10,522 nt of DNA from an uncultured Collinsella sp. (GCA_900543505.1 UQSB01000061.1:1-10522); one strand, 5' to 3'; numbered from the stretch's first letter, positions 1-7,074 are shown. Numbers and translations are program-made. Notes: generated by a model from the sequence alone, not told the origin.

Positions 1-65
1 TCCGAAGGAGCAGGATAAGGGGGTTTCCATGGTCGAGGACGTTCTGAAAACTAAGCCCGGCCCCC
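1..65 (-). repeat. Left-edge half of a long structured inverted-repeat element, downstream of asd
   Basis: Read on the minus strand, this follows the asd stop after about 17 nt. It begins with a G/C-rich arm (65-42), then the junction CGTCCTCGACCATG (41-28), then an inner arm (27-1) that reaches a TCC-TTC-GGA apex at the window edge. The junction matches 12 of 14 bases of the one in the two complete elements at 5396-5520 and 9429-9559, and position and orientation relative to the upstream gene agree. The second half lies outside the window, so pairing of the arms is predicted, not seen. A weaker alternative is that 49-70 is an ordinary terminator (CCGGC-GGGG-GCCGG then a short T-rich run). 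Confidence 0.55.
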
Positions 66-82
66 GCCGGACAGGTCCACCG

Positions 83-1108
83 CTACTCGCAGAGCAGCTT
101 AGCGATCTGGACGGCGTTGGTTGCCGCGCCCTTACGGATTTGGTCGCCGCAGCACCAGAAGGTGATGCCACGCGCGGCCTCGGGGTTCGAGATGTCGCGA
201 CGCACACGACCGACCCAGATCAGGTCCTGGTCGGACGTATCCATCGGCATGGGGAAGCGATCGTGCGCATCCTCGGCGCTCATGTCGTCAACCAGCTTGA
301 CGCCGGGAGCGGCAGCCAGCGCAGCACGAGCCTCCTCAACCGTGATGTCACGCTCGAACTCGAGCGTAATGCTCTCGGAGTGCGAGCGCAGCACGGGCAC
401 GCGCACGCAGGTGCAGTTCACGCGCAGCTCGGGCAGATGCATAATCTTGCGACCCTCGTTTTGCAGCTTCATCTCCTCGGAGGTAAAGCCCTCCTCCTTG
501 ACGCCGCCAATCTGCGGAATCAGGTTGCTCGCGAGCTGGGCGGCAAATGCGCGCGGCTCGGGAATCTCCTCGCCACGGCCCAGGGCGGCCAGCTGAGCCT
601 CGAGCTCGGCCATGCCGGGAGCGCCGGCACCCGAAGCAGCCTGATACGTCGAGACGATCATGCGCTTCACGCCGGCGAGCTGATGCAGCGGCCAGGTGGG
701 AACCAGGCCGATGATGGTCGCGCAGTTGGGGTTGGCGATAAGGCCGTGATGCCACTTGATGTCGTCGGCATTGATCTCAGGCACAACCAGCGGCACTTCG
801 GGATCCATGCGGAAGGCGTGACTGTTGTCGACCACGACGGCGCCGCGCTTGACGGCCTCGGGCAGCAGCTCCTTGGCGATATCGTCGCCGGCAGCGCCGA
901 GCACGATGTCGCAGCCCTCAAAGGCCTCGGGGCAAGCTTCCTCGATCACGATCTGCTCGCCGCGGAACTCAACGGTCTTGCCCGCAGAGCGCGCGCTCGC
1001 CAGCAGCTTGAGCTTACCGACCGGAAACTCCTGCTCGTTGAGGCACTCGAGCATCTGGGTGCCCACAGCTCCCGTCGCGCCCAAAATAGCAACCGTGTAC
1101 TGTTTCAT
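83..1108 (-). CDS. asd: Aspartate-semialdehyde dehydrogenase
   Basis: Cytoplasmic enzyme that reduces 4-aspartyl phosphate to aspartate semialdehyde with NADPH, the branch-point intermediate for lysine/diaminopimelate, threonine and methionine. The 341-residue product has the N-terminal dinucleotide-binding motif GATGAVG (residues 10-16), the catalytic cysteine in NPNCA (Cys129), the STYQAASGAG segment (about 153-162) and a C-terminal catalytic histidine in the RSHSE stretch (about residue 243). Length is normal for the family. The ATG at 1108 is chosen because the protein then starts directly at the Rossmann strand and an AAAGGGGG ribosome site lies just upstream. An in-frame extension to 1195 would add 29 residues unlike the family. 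It lies 173 nt downstream of lysC on the same strand. A structured element follows its stop codon. Confidence 0.96.
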   Translation of the reverse strand: MKQYTVAILGATGAVGTQMLECLNEQEFPVGKLKLLASARSAGKTVEFRGEQIVIEEACPEAFEGCDIVLGAAGDDIAKELLPEAVKRGAVVVDNSHAFRMDPEVPLVVPEINADDIKWHHGLIANPNCATIIGLVPTWPLHQLAGVKRMIVSTYQAASGAGAPGMAELEAQLAALGRGEEIPEPRAFAAQLASNLIPQIGGVKEEGFTSEEMKLQNEGRKIMHLPELRVNCTCVRVPVLRSHSESITLEFERDITVEEARAALAAAPGVKLVDDMSAEDAHDRFPMPMDTSDQDLIWVGRVRRDISNPEAARGITFWCCGDQIRKGAATNAVQIAKLLCE

Positions 1109-1170
1109 GCTTCCCCCTTTAAAGGTTATGGCTTTTGCCCGCACGCCAAGCAGGCCGATTATTGTTGCCA

Positions 1171-1180
1171 GTGTATACAA
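1171..1180 (-). promoter_or_regulatory. Possible promoter -10 region for asd
   Basis: On the minus strand the sequence TTGTATACAC lies about 65 nt before the asd start, immediately after the hairpin at 1183-1209. TATACA preceded by TTG resembles a -10 box, but no convincing -35 is visible because the hairpin occupies that position. It could let asd be transcribed independently of lysC. This is a weak call from sequence resemblance alone. Confidence 0.22.
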
Positions 1181-1182
1181 GA

Positions 1183-1209
1183 ACGGGGCGGGCACGAAAT
1201 CCGCCCCGT
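1183..1209 (-). terminator. G/C-rich hairpin between lysC and asd
   Basis: ACGGGGCGG (1183-1191) pairs perfectly with CCGCCCCGT (1201-1209) around a 9-nt loop. On the minus strand it is followed by TTCTTGT, a weak T-rich tail. It could end or attenuate lysC transcription before asd. A second G-rich stretch at 1231-1239 could pair with the same C-rich arm instead, using one G-T wobble, so an alternative fold exists. Confidence 0.5.
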
Positions 1210-1231
1210 CGAAACGAAACCGAAACGAAAC
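1210..1231. repeat. Tandem duplication of an 11-mer
   Basis: CGAAACGAAAC occurs twice back to back (1210-1220 and 1221-1231), so the CGAAA unit appears four times in all. It separates the hairpin at 1183-1209 from the alternative C/G-rich arm at 1231-1241. It may simply be a spacer grown by slippage. Confidence 0.7.
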
Positions 1232-1242
1232 GCCCCGCCGTA

Positions 1243-1268
1243 GATTTTTGAGACATGACCCAAAAATC
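1243..1268 (-). terminator. A/T-rich hairpin just after lysC
   Basis: GATTTTTG (1243-1250) and CAAAAATC (1261-1268) form a perfect 8-bp stem around a 10-nt loop, beginning 13 nt after the lysC stop. T-runs lie inside both arms, as in symmetrical terminators, but the stem is A/T-rich and no T-tract follows it. It could be a weak lysC terminator or an mRNA 3' protective stem. Confidence 0.4.
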
Positions 1269-1281
1269 CACCGAGCAGTCG

Positions 1282-2670
1282 CTACTTTTTGAGCGCGGCC
1301 TGGATGGGATCGGCCGGCGCGGGAGCCTCCAGGTCGGAGACCTTCACAATGCCGTTTTCATCGGAGAAGGCACGGTAAATGGTCTGGATCGCCAGATCGA
1401 AGTCCTTCTCCTCCACGCCGATGATGATGTTGATCTCGTCGCAGCTCTGCGAAATCATACGCACGCTCACGCCCGCCTGGCCAAGCATGCCAAACAGGTG
1501 GCCAGAGATGCCGGCGCGACCGCGCAGGTTGCGGCCAACGGTAGCGATAAGCGCCAGGCCCTCGACAACCTCGATCTCGAGCGGCTCGACCTCCTGCTGA
1601 ATGTCGCCCACGAGCGAGTACAGCGAATCGTGCACGTCCTGCTCCTGCACCACGGCGCCAAAGCGGTCGACACCGGTGGGCATGTGCTCGACGGAGACGT
1701 CATAGCGCTCGAAGACCGAAAGCGCGCGGCGCATAAAGCCGACACGGGGCTTGGTGCGGTCGCGGGCCACGTTGATGGCGACAAAGCCGCGCTTGCCGGT
1801 CACGCCGGTAATGATGGGCTCCGCCTCGCCCTCGTCGGCCGTCTCGCTAATGATGGTGCCGGGGTCCTGCGGCGCGTTGGTGTTCTTGATGACTAGCGGA
1901 ATACCGGCCTCGCGCACGGGGAACACGGCCTCCTCGTGCAGGACGCTTGCACCCATGTACGAAAGCTCGCGCAGCTCCTCGTAGGTAACGCGCGCAATGG
2001 GCTGAGCCTCGGGTACGATGCGCGGGTCGGCAGAGTAGAAGCCCGAGACGTCGGTCCAGTTCTCGTAAAGGTCGGCGCCCAGGCACTTAGCCAGAATCGA
2101 GCCGGAAATATCGCCGCCACCACGGTCGAGCAGCTTGATCTGGCCCTCACGCGTCGCGCCGTAGAAACCGGGCATGACAAAGCCACCCTGCTGACCGTAC
2201 TCCTGCACCAGCTCGGAGGTGCGGTTCATGCTGAGCGTACCGTCGTGATGGAACGCAACGACCGTCGCGGCGTCCAGGAACGGCAGGCCCAGGTACTCGG
2301 CCATCAGGCGAGCGGTGAAGCACTCGCCACGGCTCACGAGCTCCTCGGTGGAGTAGCCACCCGAGCGGGCACGCTCGGCAAAGGCCGCGAACTCCTCGCG
2401 GATGGGATAGGTGAGCTCCAGCTCGTCAGCGATATCAAAATAGCGCTGCCCAATGTCCTCGAGCAGCTCCTCGCACGACACGTGGTACTTAACGTGCGCG
2501 TTAACCAGGTAGAGCAGGTCGGTCACCTTGGTGTCGCCCTTAAAGCGGCGACCGCAGGCAGAAACCACCACAAAACGGCGGGCCGGGTCGGCATCGACGA
2601 TGGCCTTGATCTTCTTAAAGTGTTCGGCGTCGGCGACCGACGAGCCGCCAAACTTGGCAATTTTTATCAT
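1282..2670 (-). CDS. lysC: Aspartate kinase (aspartokinase)
   Basis: Phosphorylates L-aspartate to 4-aspartyl phosphate with ATP, the committed step of the aspartate amino-acid family. The 462-residue protein starts with the kinase signature KFGGSS (residues 6-11) and carries the substrate/nucleotide region RGGGDISGS (about 183-191) and the TDVSGFYSADPRIV segment (about 206-219). Two C-terminal ACT-type regulatory regions follow (about 296-355 and 372-440), so feedback inhibition by lysine and/or threonine is expected; the effector cannot be read from sequence. There is no homoserine dehydrogenase fusion. The first ATG places KFGGSS at the usual distance from the N-terminus; the upstream GAAAGG is a modest ribosome site with long spacing. 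It is divergent from thrC and upstream of asd. The RGGGD form, where many relatives have RGGSD, is a small deviation. Confidence 0.96.
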   Translation of the reverse strand: MIKIAKFGGSSVADAEHFKKIKAIVDADPARRFVVVSACGRRFKGDTKVTDLLYLVNAHVKYHVSCEELLEDIGQRYFDIADELELTYPIREEFAAFAERARSGGYSTEELVSRGECFTARLMAEYLGLPFLDAATVVAFHHDGTLSMNRTSELVQEYGQQGGFVMPGFYGATREGQIKLLDRGGGDISGSILAKCLGADLYENWTDVSGFYSADPRIVPEAQPIARVTYEELRELSYMGASVLHEEAVFPVREAGIPLVIKNTNAPQDPGTIISETADEGEAEPIITGVTGKRGFVAINVARDRTKPRVGFMRRALSVFERYDVSVEHMPTGVDRFGAVVQEQDVHDSLYSLVGDIQQEVEPLEIEVVEGLALIATVGRNLRGRAGISGHLFGMLGQAGVSVRMISQSCDEINIIIGVEEKDFDLAIQTIYRAFSDENGIVKVSDLEAPAPADPIQAALKK

Positions 2671-2773
2671 GGCGTGGAGGTTACCTTTCTAAAAGCCTCT
2701 GCAAACCTGTTTTGCGCGCTCTGATACCATGGGTTCACCGATTGGGACCAAGGCATCCGAGGAGCAGTGTTAT
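2671..2773. promoter_or_regulatory. Divergent lysC/thrC control region
   Basis: This 103-bp region must hold the promoter of thrC (plus) and probably that of lysC (minus). An imperfect operator-like repeat GCAAA-CCTGT-TTTGC lies at 2701-2715, where it would overlap the -35 position of the thrC promoter proposed at 2722-2730. A single regulator bound here could act on both arms of the pathway. No T-box or threonine-codon leader peptide is apparent. Confidence 0.4.
2722..2730 (+). promoter_or_regulatory. Candidate extended -10 promoter element for thrC
   Basis: TGATACCAT has the TGn extension followed by a degenerate -10 hexamer, 43 nt upstream of the thrC ATG. The same TGnTACCAT pattern occurs 38 nt upstream of mtnN. 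No good -35 is seen, as is common with extended -10 promoters. Confidence 0.35.
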
Positions 2774-4291
2774 ATGGGAACTTATCATAGTACACGAGGA
2801 CGCACTTTATCGTGCTCAAGTAAGGTGGCAATCCGTACCGGCATCGCTCCCGACGGGGGTTTGTTTGTCTCGGACGAGCTCGGCACCCAGCAGGTCGATA
2901 TCAGCTCGCTTGCAGATAAATCGTACTTTGAAATCGCTCAAGATGTGTTGGGAATGTTACTGAATGATTACACAGCCGAAGAAATTTCGGCCTGTGTGAA
3001 TGAGGCATACCGCGGCACGTTCGCGAGCGAAGAGGTTACGCCGCTCGTCAAACTCGATACAGCGCCGGGCACCGACGTCCCTCAAACCTATGTGATGGAG
3101 CTCTTTGGTGGCCCCACGAGCGCCTTTAAGGACGTCGCCCTGCAGATGCTCCCCCGCCTCATGGCCCGCACCTCCGCCAAGGACGGCGGCGCCGAGCGCA
3201 TCATGATCGTCACCGCCACGTCGGGCGACACCGGCAAGGCCGCACTCGCCGGTTTTGCCGACGCTCCAGGTACGGGCATCACCGTCTTTTATCCCGAGGG
3301 CAAGGTCAGCCGCGTGCAGAACCTGCAGATGTCCACGCAGGAGGGCGACAACGTCGCCGTCTGCGGTATCCGCGGCAACTTTGACGACGCCCAGAGCGCC
3401 GTCAAGCGCATCTTTGCCGATAAGGAGCTTGCCGAGCGCCTGGAGGGCGCTGGCACGGTGCTTTCGAGCGCCAACTCCATCAATGTCGGCCGTCTGGTAC
3501 CGCAGGTCGTCTACTACTTTGCCGCCTATGCGCAGCTGTTGCGCGCCGACGCTATCGAGGCTGGCGACGCCGTAGAGTTCTGTGTACCGACCGGTAACTT
3601 TGGCGATATCCTGGCCGGCTACTATGCCAAGCGCATGGGTCTGCCCGTCGCCAAGCTCATCGTCGCGAGCGACAAGAACAACGTGCTTGCCGACTTCCTG
3701 ACCACCGGCGTCTACGACCGCAACCGTCCGTTCTTCACGACCATCTCGCCGTCGATGGACATCCTCATCAGCTCCAACCTGGAGCGCATGCTCTACTTCC
3801 TGTCCGACGGCGACTGCGAGCTTGTTGCCGACCTTATGGAGCAGCTGGCACAGACTGGTCGCTACGAAGTTCCCGCCAACCTGCTGGCAAAGATTCAGAG
3901 CGTCTTTGGCTGCGGCTGGGCCAGCGAGGACGAGGTCCGCGCTGCCATCAAGAGCTGCTGGGACGCAAACGGCTACGTGATCGACCCGCACACCGCCTGC
4001 GGCTATCACGTCTTTGAAAAAGTCACCCCCGCCGAGGGCGCCAAGGCCCGCGTGCTGCTTTCGACCGCCAGCCCCTACAAGTTCCCGCGCGCCTGCTGCG
4101 ATGCCCTGGGCCTCGACGTGCCCGAGGACGACTTTGAGGCTATGCGTGTGCTCGAGCAGGCCACCAACACGGTCGCCCCGGCACAGCTCGCCGAGCTCGA
4201 GTCCAAGCCCGTCCGCTTCGAAGACGTCTGCGACGTCGATGAGATGGACAGTTACGTCGAGTCTGCAGCAAAACGAATGAGCACCAACTAA
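2774..4291 (+). CDS. thrC: Threonine synthase
   Basis: Pyridoxal-phosphate enzyme that converts O-phospho-L-homoserine to L-threonine, the last step of threonine synthesis. The 505-residue protein opens with the YHSTRG motif typical of the long threonine synthase class. The PLP-binding lysine is in PTSAFKDVALQ (Lys119), the SGDTGKAAL segment is at about 150-158, and the phosphate-binding glycine-rich loop PTGNFGDILAG is at about 272-282. The ATG at 2774 is chosen because GAGGAG lies 9 nt upstream and the STRG motif falls at residues 6-9. An in-frame ATG at 2729 would add 15 unrelated residues and overlaps the proposed promoter. It is followed by an intrinsic terminator and, about 200 nt later, by thrB. 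Confidence 0.96.
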   Translation: MGTYHSTRGRTLSCSSKVAIRTGIAPDGGLFVSDELGTQQVDISSLADKSYFEIAQDVLGMLLNDYTAEEISACVNEAYRGTFASEEVTPLVKLDTAPGTDVPQTYVMELFGGPTSAFKDVALQMLPRLMARTSAKDGGAERIMIVTATSGDTGKAALAGFADAPGTGITVFYPEGKVSRVQNLQMSTQEGDNVAVCGIRGNFDDAQSAVKRIFADKELAERLEGAGTVLSSANSINVGRLVPQVVYYFAAYAQLLRADAIEAGDAVEFCVPTGNFGDILAGYYAKRMGLPVAKLIVASDKNNVLADFLTTGVYDRNRPFFTTISPSMDILISSNLERMLYFLSDGDCELVADLMEQLAQTGRYEVPANLLAKIQSVFGCGWASEDEVRAAIKSCWDANGYVIDPHTACGYHVFEKVTPAEGAKARVLLSTASPYKFPRACCDALGLDVPEDDFEAMRVLEQATNTVAPAQLAELESKPVRFEDVCDVDEMDSYVESAAKRMSTN

Positions 4292-4303
4292 ACCCCTTAT
4301 TAA

Positions 4304-4333
4304 GCGCCGGCGAAAGCCGGCGCACCTTCTTTT
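4304..4333 (+). terminator. Intrinsic terminator after thrC
   Basis: GCGCCGGC and GCCGGCGC form a perfect 8-bp stem closed by a GAAA tetraloop (4304-4323), followed by ACC and the T-rich run TTCTTTT. It starts 12 nt after the thrC stop. If efficient, thrB would need its own promoter or partial read-through. Confidence 0.85.
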
Positions 4334-4368
4334 ATCAGAAATCCACCGGGATGATGACGAGCTGACAT

Positions 4369-4479
4369 GCGGGTCTGCCTGTTTAGTTCGTCGCGAGTTC
4401 CGCACGAGCCGGAAAGCACTTAATGTGCTTTCCGAGCGAGCCAGGACTGCCCGAGCAGCGAACTAAACAGGCAGACCGC
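4369..4479. repeat. Long interrupted inverted repeat immediately upstream of thrB
   Basis: A perfect 19-bp outer stem (4372-4390 with 4459-4477) encloses an inner perfect 10-bp stem, CGGAAAGCAC (4410-4419) with GTGCTTTCCG (4425-4434), closed by a TTAAT loop. The two junctions are long; one contains a small CTGC-CCGA-GCAG hairpin (4448-4459). The layout resembles the complete elements at 5396-5520 and 9429-9559, and the shared words TGCGGAA and GTCCT on the minus strand suggest distant kinship. It ends 2 nt before the thrB ribosome site, so in RNA it would form the thrB leader. It could be a leader regulatory structure, a stability element or a relic repeat. Confidence 0.75.
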
Positions 4480-4492
4480 CCAGGAGATTCCC

Positions 4493-5374
4493 ATGATCAA
4501 GATCACCGTCCCAGCAACAAGCGCCAACTTGGGCATCGGCTACGACACCCTCGGCATGGCCGTCAGCCTTTACTCGCACTTTACCTTCGAGCGCGCCGAC
4601 AAGCTCACCATCACGGGCTGCCCCGAGGAGTTCCAAAACGAGAATAACCTGGTCTATGTGAGCTTTGTCGATGCTCTGGCCGCCTGGGGCGAGCCGGCCT
4701 TCCCCGTCGCTATCGACATCCAGACCGACGTGCCCGTCGCCCGCGGCCTGGGTTCCAGCTCCACCTGCGTCGTCGCGGGCATCATGGCAGCCGCCGCGCT
4801 GACGGGCCACACCGTCGACCGCGCCGAGCTCGTCCGCATCGCCACCGAGGTCGAGGGACATCCCGACAACGTCGCCCCCGCCATCCTTGGCGGCGCCGTC
4901 TGCTCCTTTACACCGACCGATTCGCTCCCCCAATGCCTGCGCTACGAGGTGAGCGATCGCTTGCGTTTTATTACCGTGATTCCGCCCTACGAGGTACATA
5001 CGAGCGAGGCGCGCAAGGTCGTGCCGCAGGAGATTCCGCTCTCCACCGCCGTGTGGCAGATGGGCCGCATCGCCGGCATGACGCGCGGTCTCGAGACCGG
5101 CGATCTGGACCTGATTGCCGCCGCCAATGACGACCGCATCCAAGAGCCGTATCGCCGTCGCCTGATTCCCGACTACAACGCTGTGCGCGACACCTGCCTT
5201 AACGGCGGCGCCAAGACCATCTGGATCAGTGGCTCCGGCTCGACCCTCATGGCCGTGACTGACGACACCATCGTAGCCAAGTTCCTGCAGGTCAAGCTGC
5301 GTGAGCAGTTCCCCAAGTGTGAGACGCATATTCTGACGTGCGACACGGAAGGCGCCCAGATCGAATACCTGTAG
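4493..5374 (+). CDS. thrB: Homoserine kinase
   Basis: GHMP-family kinase that phosphorylates L-homoserine with ATP to O-phospho-L-homoserine, the substrate of the neighbouring thrC product. The 293-residue protein has the N-terminal VPATSANLGIGYDTLG segment (about 6-21), the ATP-binding GHMP motif PVARGLGSSS (81-90), EGHPDN (121-126) with the GG-containing ILGGAV stretch after it, and the C-terminal SGSGST motif (about 246-251). Length is typical. The ATG is fixed by AGGAG with 6-nt spacing. It lies on the same strand as thrC, but a terminator and a large inverted repeat separate them, so the two may not be equally expressed. A long structured element begins 21 nt after its stop. Confidence 0.95.
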   Translation: MIKITVPATSANLGIGYDTLGMAVSLYSHFTFERADKLTITGCPEEFQNENNLVYVSFVDALAAWGEPAFPVAIDIQTDVPVARGLGSSSTCVVAGIMAAAALTGHTVDRAELVRIATEVEGHPDNVAPAILGGAVCSFTPTDSLPQCLRYEVSDRLRFITVIPPYEVHTSEARKVVPQEIPLSTAVWQMGRIAGMTRGLETGDLDLIAAANDDRIQEPYRRRLIPDYNAVRDTCLNGGAKTIWISGSGSTLMAVTDDTIVAKFLQVKLREQFPKCETHILTCDTEGAQIEYL

Positions 5375-5395
5375 TCGCCGTCCCGTATACCCGCC

Positions 5396-5520
5396 GGGGA
5401 GGCCAGGGGCTTTGCCCCCAAATCGTCCTCGGACATGACAGGACCCCCGCTACACACTTCGTGCGGCGGGGGTCCTGCCGTCCTGCGGAAAGATTTGGGG
5501 GCAAAGCCCCTGGCCTCCCC
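5396..5520 (+). repeat. Complete long double-stem element downstream of thrB
   Basis: A perfect 29-bp outer stem (5396-5424 with 5492-5520) encloses the junction GTCCTCGGACATGA (5425-5438). A perfect 12-bp inner stem follows (CAGGACCCCCGC 5439-5450 with 5466-5477), with an apex containing CACTTCGTG, then the second junction CCGTCCTGCGGAAA (5478-5491). The junctions can form small hairpins of their own (GTC-CTCG-GAC and TCC-TGC-GGA), giving a four-way arrangement. It has no coding capacity for a transposase and no T-tract, so it is not a standard intrinsic terminator. It lies between the convergent thrB and engB genes. The same architecture and junction words recur on the minus strand at 9429-9559. 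The 106 bases from 5521 to the engB stop hold nothing else I can identify. Confidence 0.9.
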
Positions 5521-5626
5521 TACGTTAACTTCGCTGGCGGCGGCTACAGGGACCTACACTCTGGAAAGTCGCCGGGCTGATAGTTGCTTTTTATTGATAG
5601 GGCCTCTTGCTAGGTTGGGGCACTTA

Positions 5627-6217
5627 TTAGAGGCAGGCTTCGGCAATGCGGCGCTTGAGTTCATCGATACCGGTGCCAGTCTGGGAGCTTGTGATGATTA
5701 CGTTTTCGGCCGGGACGTTGAGCTGCTTTTTGATGGCTGCTGCCTGGCGGGCCTGCTGGGTGCGGCTGAGCTTGTCGGCTTTGGTGAGACAGACGATAAA
5801 GTTGAACTCGTTGCCCTGCAGGTAGTCGATCATGTCATGATCGAGCTTGCTGGGGTCGTGACGAATATCCACCAGCGAGACGACCAAGTTAAAGCTGCGC
5901 TCGGAGTCGAAAAAGTCGCCGATAAGCTCGGCCCAGCGGTCGCGCTCGGCCTTAGAACGACGGGCGAAACCATAGCCCGGCAGGTCGACGAAGTGCACGT
6001 CGTCGGCCTCGAAGAAATTGATGTTGCTTGTCTTGCCCGGTGTGCTCGAAACCTTGACCAAGTTCTTGCGACCAAAGAGCTTGTTCATAATCGACGACTT
6101 GCCCACATTGGAGCGGCCGACAAAGCTCACTTCGGGGCAGGTGGACTCGGGAATCTGCGAAACCTTGCCGTAGCTGGCGACGAACTTGGCAAGCTGGTAG
6201 TTAATGGAATCGGCCAT
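5627..6217 (-). CDS. engB: Ribosome biogenesis GTPase YihA/YsxC/EngB
   Basis: Small TRAFAC-class GTPase needed for late assembly of the large ribosomal subunit and usually essential. The 196-residue protein has all the nucleotide-binding motifs: G1 GRSNVGKSS (35-43 region), a G2 threonine in SSTPGKTSN, G3 DLPGYG (78-83), G4 TKAD (145-148) and G5-like SSQTGTG (about 177-183). The ATG at 6217 is preferred over a GTG two codons upstream because AAGGAG stands 5 nt before it. It lies 38 nt downstream of mtnN on the same strand and is probably co-transcribed with it. Confidence 0.95.
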   Translation of the reverse strand: MADSINYQLAKFVASYGKVSQIPESTCPEVSFVGRSNVGKSSIMNKLFGRKNLVKVSSTPGKTSNINFFEADDVHFVDLPGYGFARRSKAERDRWAELIGDFFDSERSFNLVVSLVDIRHDPSKLDHDMIDYLQGNEFNFIVCLTKADKLSRTQQARQAAAIKKQLNVPAENVIITSSQTGTGIDELKRRIAEACL

Positions 6218-6255
6218 GGACACTCCTTGGTCGTAGGTTCTTACAAAAGAGCGCG

Positions 6256-6996
6256 CTATTGCGCGGCGGCAATGCGGCGGACGATATCGAGCGTGATGTT
6301 ACTTGCGACACGCGCGTACTCGAACAGATCGAACTCTCGGTCGCAAATTGCATCGTACGCCTCGTCACAATTATCGCTGATAGCGCGCAACACCAGGCAA
6401 TCGACACCATTTTTGGTTGCGACATGGGCAATCGCCGCGCCCTCCATGCCGACACAATCGGCATGCGTCGCTTCGATAGCGTCGTTGCGCATGGCGGCGC
6501 CCGTCACAAAGCGGTTACCCGTGGCAATCGTGCCGACCAGGAACTGTTTGGTGCCCTCGTTCGAAGCAACTGCATTTGTCGAAGCGTCAACAAACCCACG
6601 CTCAGCAAGCACGTCGACGGCAATATCGACCAGCGCGGGCGTCGAGCCAAACTCCTCGAGCCCCGGTGCGGACTCGGCGATAAGCGCGGTATCGGTATCC
6701 AGATAGCGTAGGCGTTTGCCAATGACCACGTCGTCGATATGGAGCTTGGGGTTCAAACCGCCCGCAATGCCCGAAAACACAACCGCCTGCGGAGCATACT
6801 TGCTAATGAGGTGCTGTGTTGCAGCAGCGGCGTTCACCGTGCCCATGCCCGCCGTTGTGGCGACAACTGTCAGACCGTCGAGCTCACCGCTCACAACGGT
6901 CAAGCCTGCCTCCCGCGCCTCGCAAACGTCGCTCAGCTCTTCCTTAATCTGCATGATCTCTTTTTCGAGCGCACCGATAATCGCGATGGTAGCCAT
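6256..6996 (-). CDS. mtnN: 5'-methylthioadenosine/S-adenosylhomocysteine nucleosidase
   Basis: Hydrolyses methylthioadenosine, S-adenosylhomocysteine and 5'-deoxyadenosine to adenine plus the ribose product. It recycles the by-products of methylation and radical-SAM reactions and makes the AI-2 precursor. The 246-residue protein aligns with E. coli MtnN/Pfs. It has an N-terminal GALEKEI with the acidic catalytic region (Glu13), SGIAGGLNPKLHIDDVVIG (about 75-93), VGMEGAAIAHV with Glu185, and RAISD with the catalytic Asp208. The first ATG (6996) is used, with a weak GGGGA ribosome site upstream; a TTG four codons earlier is possible. Its clearing of 5'-deoxyadenosine, which radical-SAM enzymes such as the nearby PflA release, is a plausible link to the neighbourhood but an inference. 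Confidence 0.94.
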   Translation of the reverse strand: MATIAIIGALEKEIMQIKEELSDVCEAREAGLTVVSGELDGLTVVATTAGMGTVNAAAATQHLISKYAPQAVVFSGIAGGLNPKLHIDDVVIGKRLRYLDTDTALIAESAPGLEEFGSTPALVDIAVDVLAERGFVDASTNAVASNEGTKQFLVGTIATGNRFVTGAAMRNDAIEATHADCVGMEGAAIAHVATKNGVDCLVLRAISDNCDEAYDAICDREFDLFEYARVASNITLDIVRRIAAAQ

Positions 6997-7034
6997 ACCA
7001 TTCCCCAAACCTATACGAAATTCTCAACCACGGT

Positions 7035-7043
7035 ATGGTACCA
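7035..7043 (-). promoter_or_regulatory. Candidate extended -10 promoter element for mtnN
   Basis: On the minus strand TGGTACCAT lies 38 nt upstream of the mtnN start, the same TGnTACCAT pattern and nearly the same distance as before thrC. Supported only by that resemblance. Confidence 0.33.
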
Positions 7044-7074
7044 GCATTTTGTTTGACCTCGCCAAACGAACACG

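Noticed and set aside
29..1243. Long open frame (404 codons) on the plus strand opposite asd
   Set aside because: It is antisense to a clear, full-length asd, has no recognisable domain, and is expected from G+C-rich codon use.
2729..2773. Upstream ATG as the thrC start
   Set aside because: The 15 extra residues have no family counterpart, while the ATG at 2774 has a good GAGGAG site and puts the STRG motif at the usual place.
2671..2773. T-box or amino-acid riboswitch before thrC or lysC
   Set aside because: No T-box core sequence, lysine-riboswitch-like structure or threonine-rich leader peptide could be seen, and the region is too short.
2957..4405. 482-codon minus-strand frame opposite thrC
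   Set aside because: Shadow of thrC; composition is A/G/V/L-rich with no motif, and it also runs through the thrC terminator.
5396..5520. Element as an insertion sequence or classic intrinsic terminator
   Set aside because: At about 125 bp it cannot encode a transposase, no target duplication is visible, and no T-tract follows the stem. A non-autonomous repeat remains possible.
5435..6706. 423-codon plus-strand frame over engB and mtnN
   Set aside because: Antisense to two clear enzymes and begins inside the structured element; no family features.
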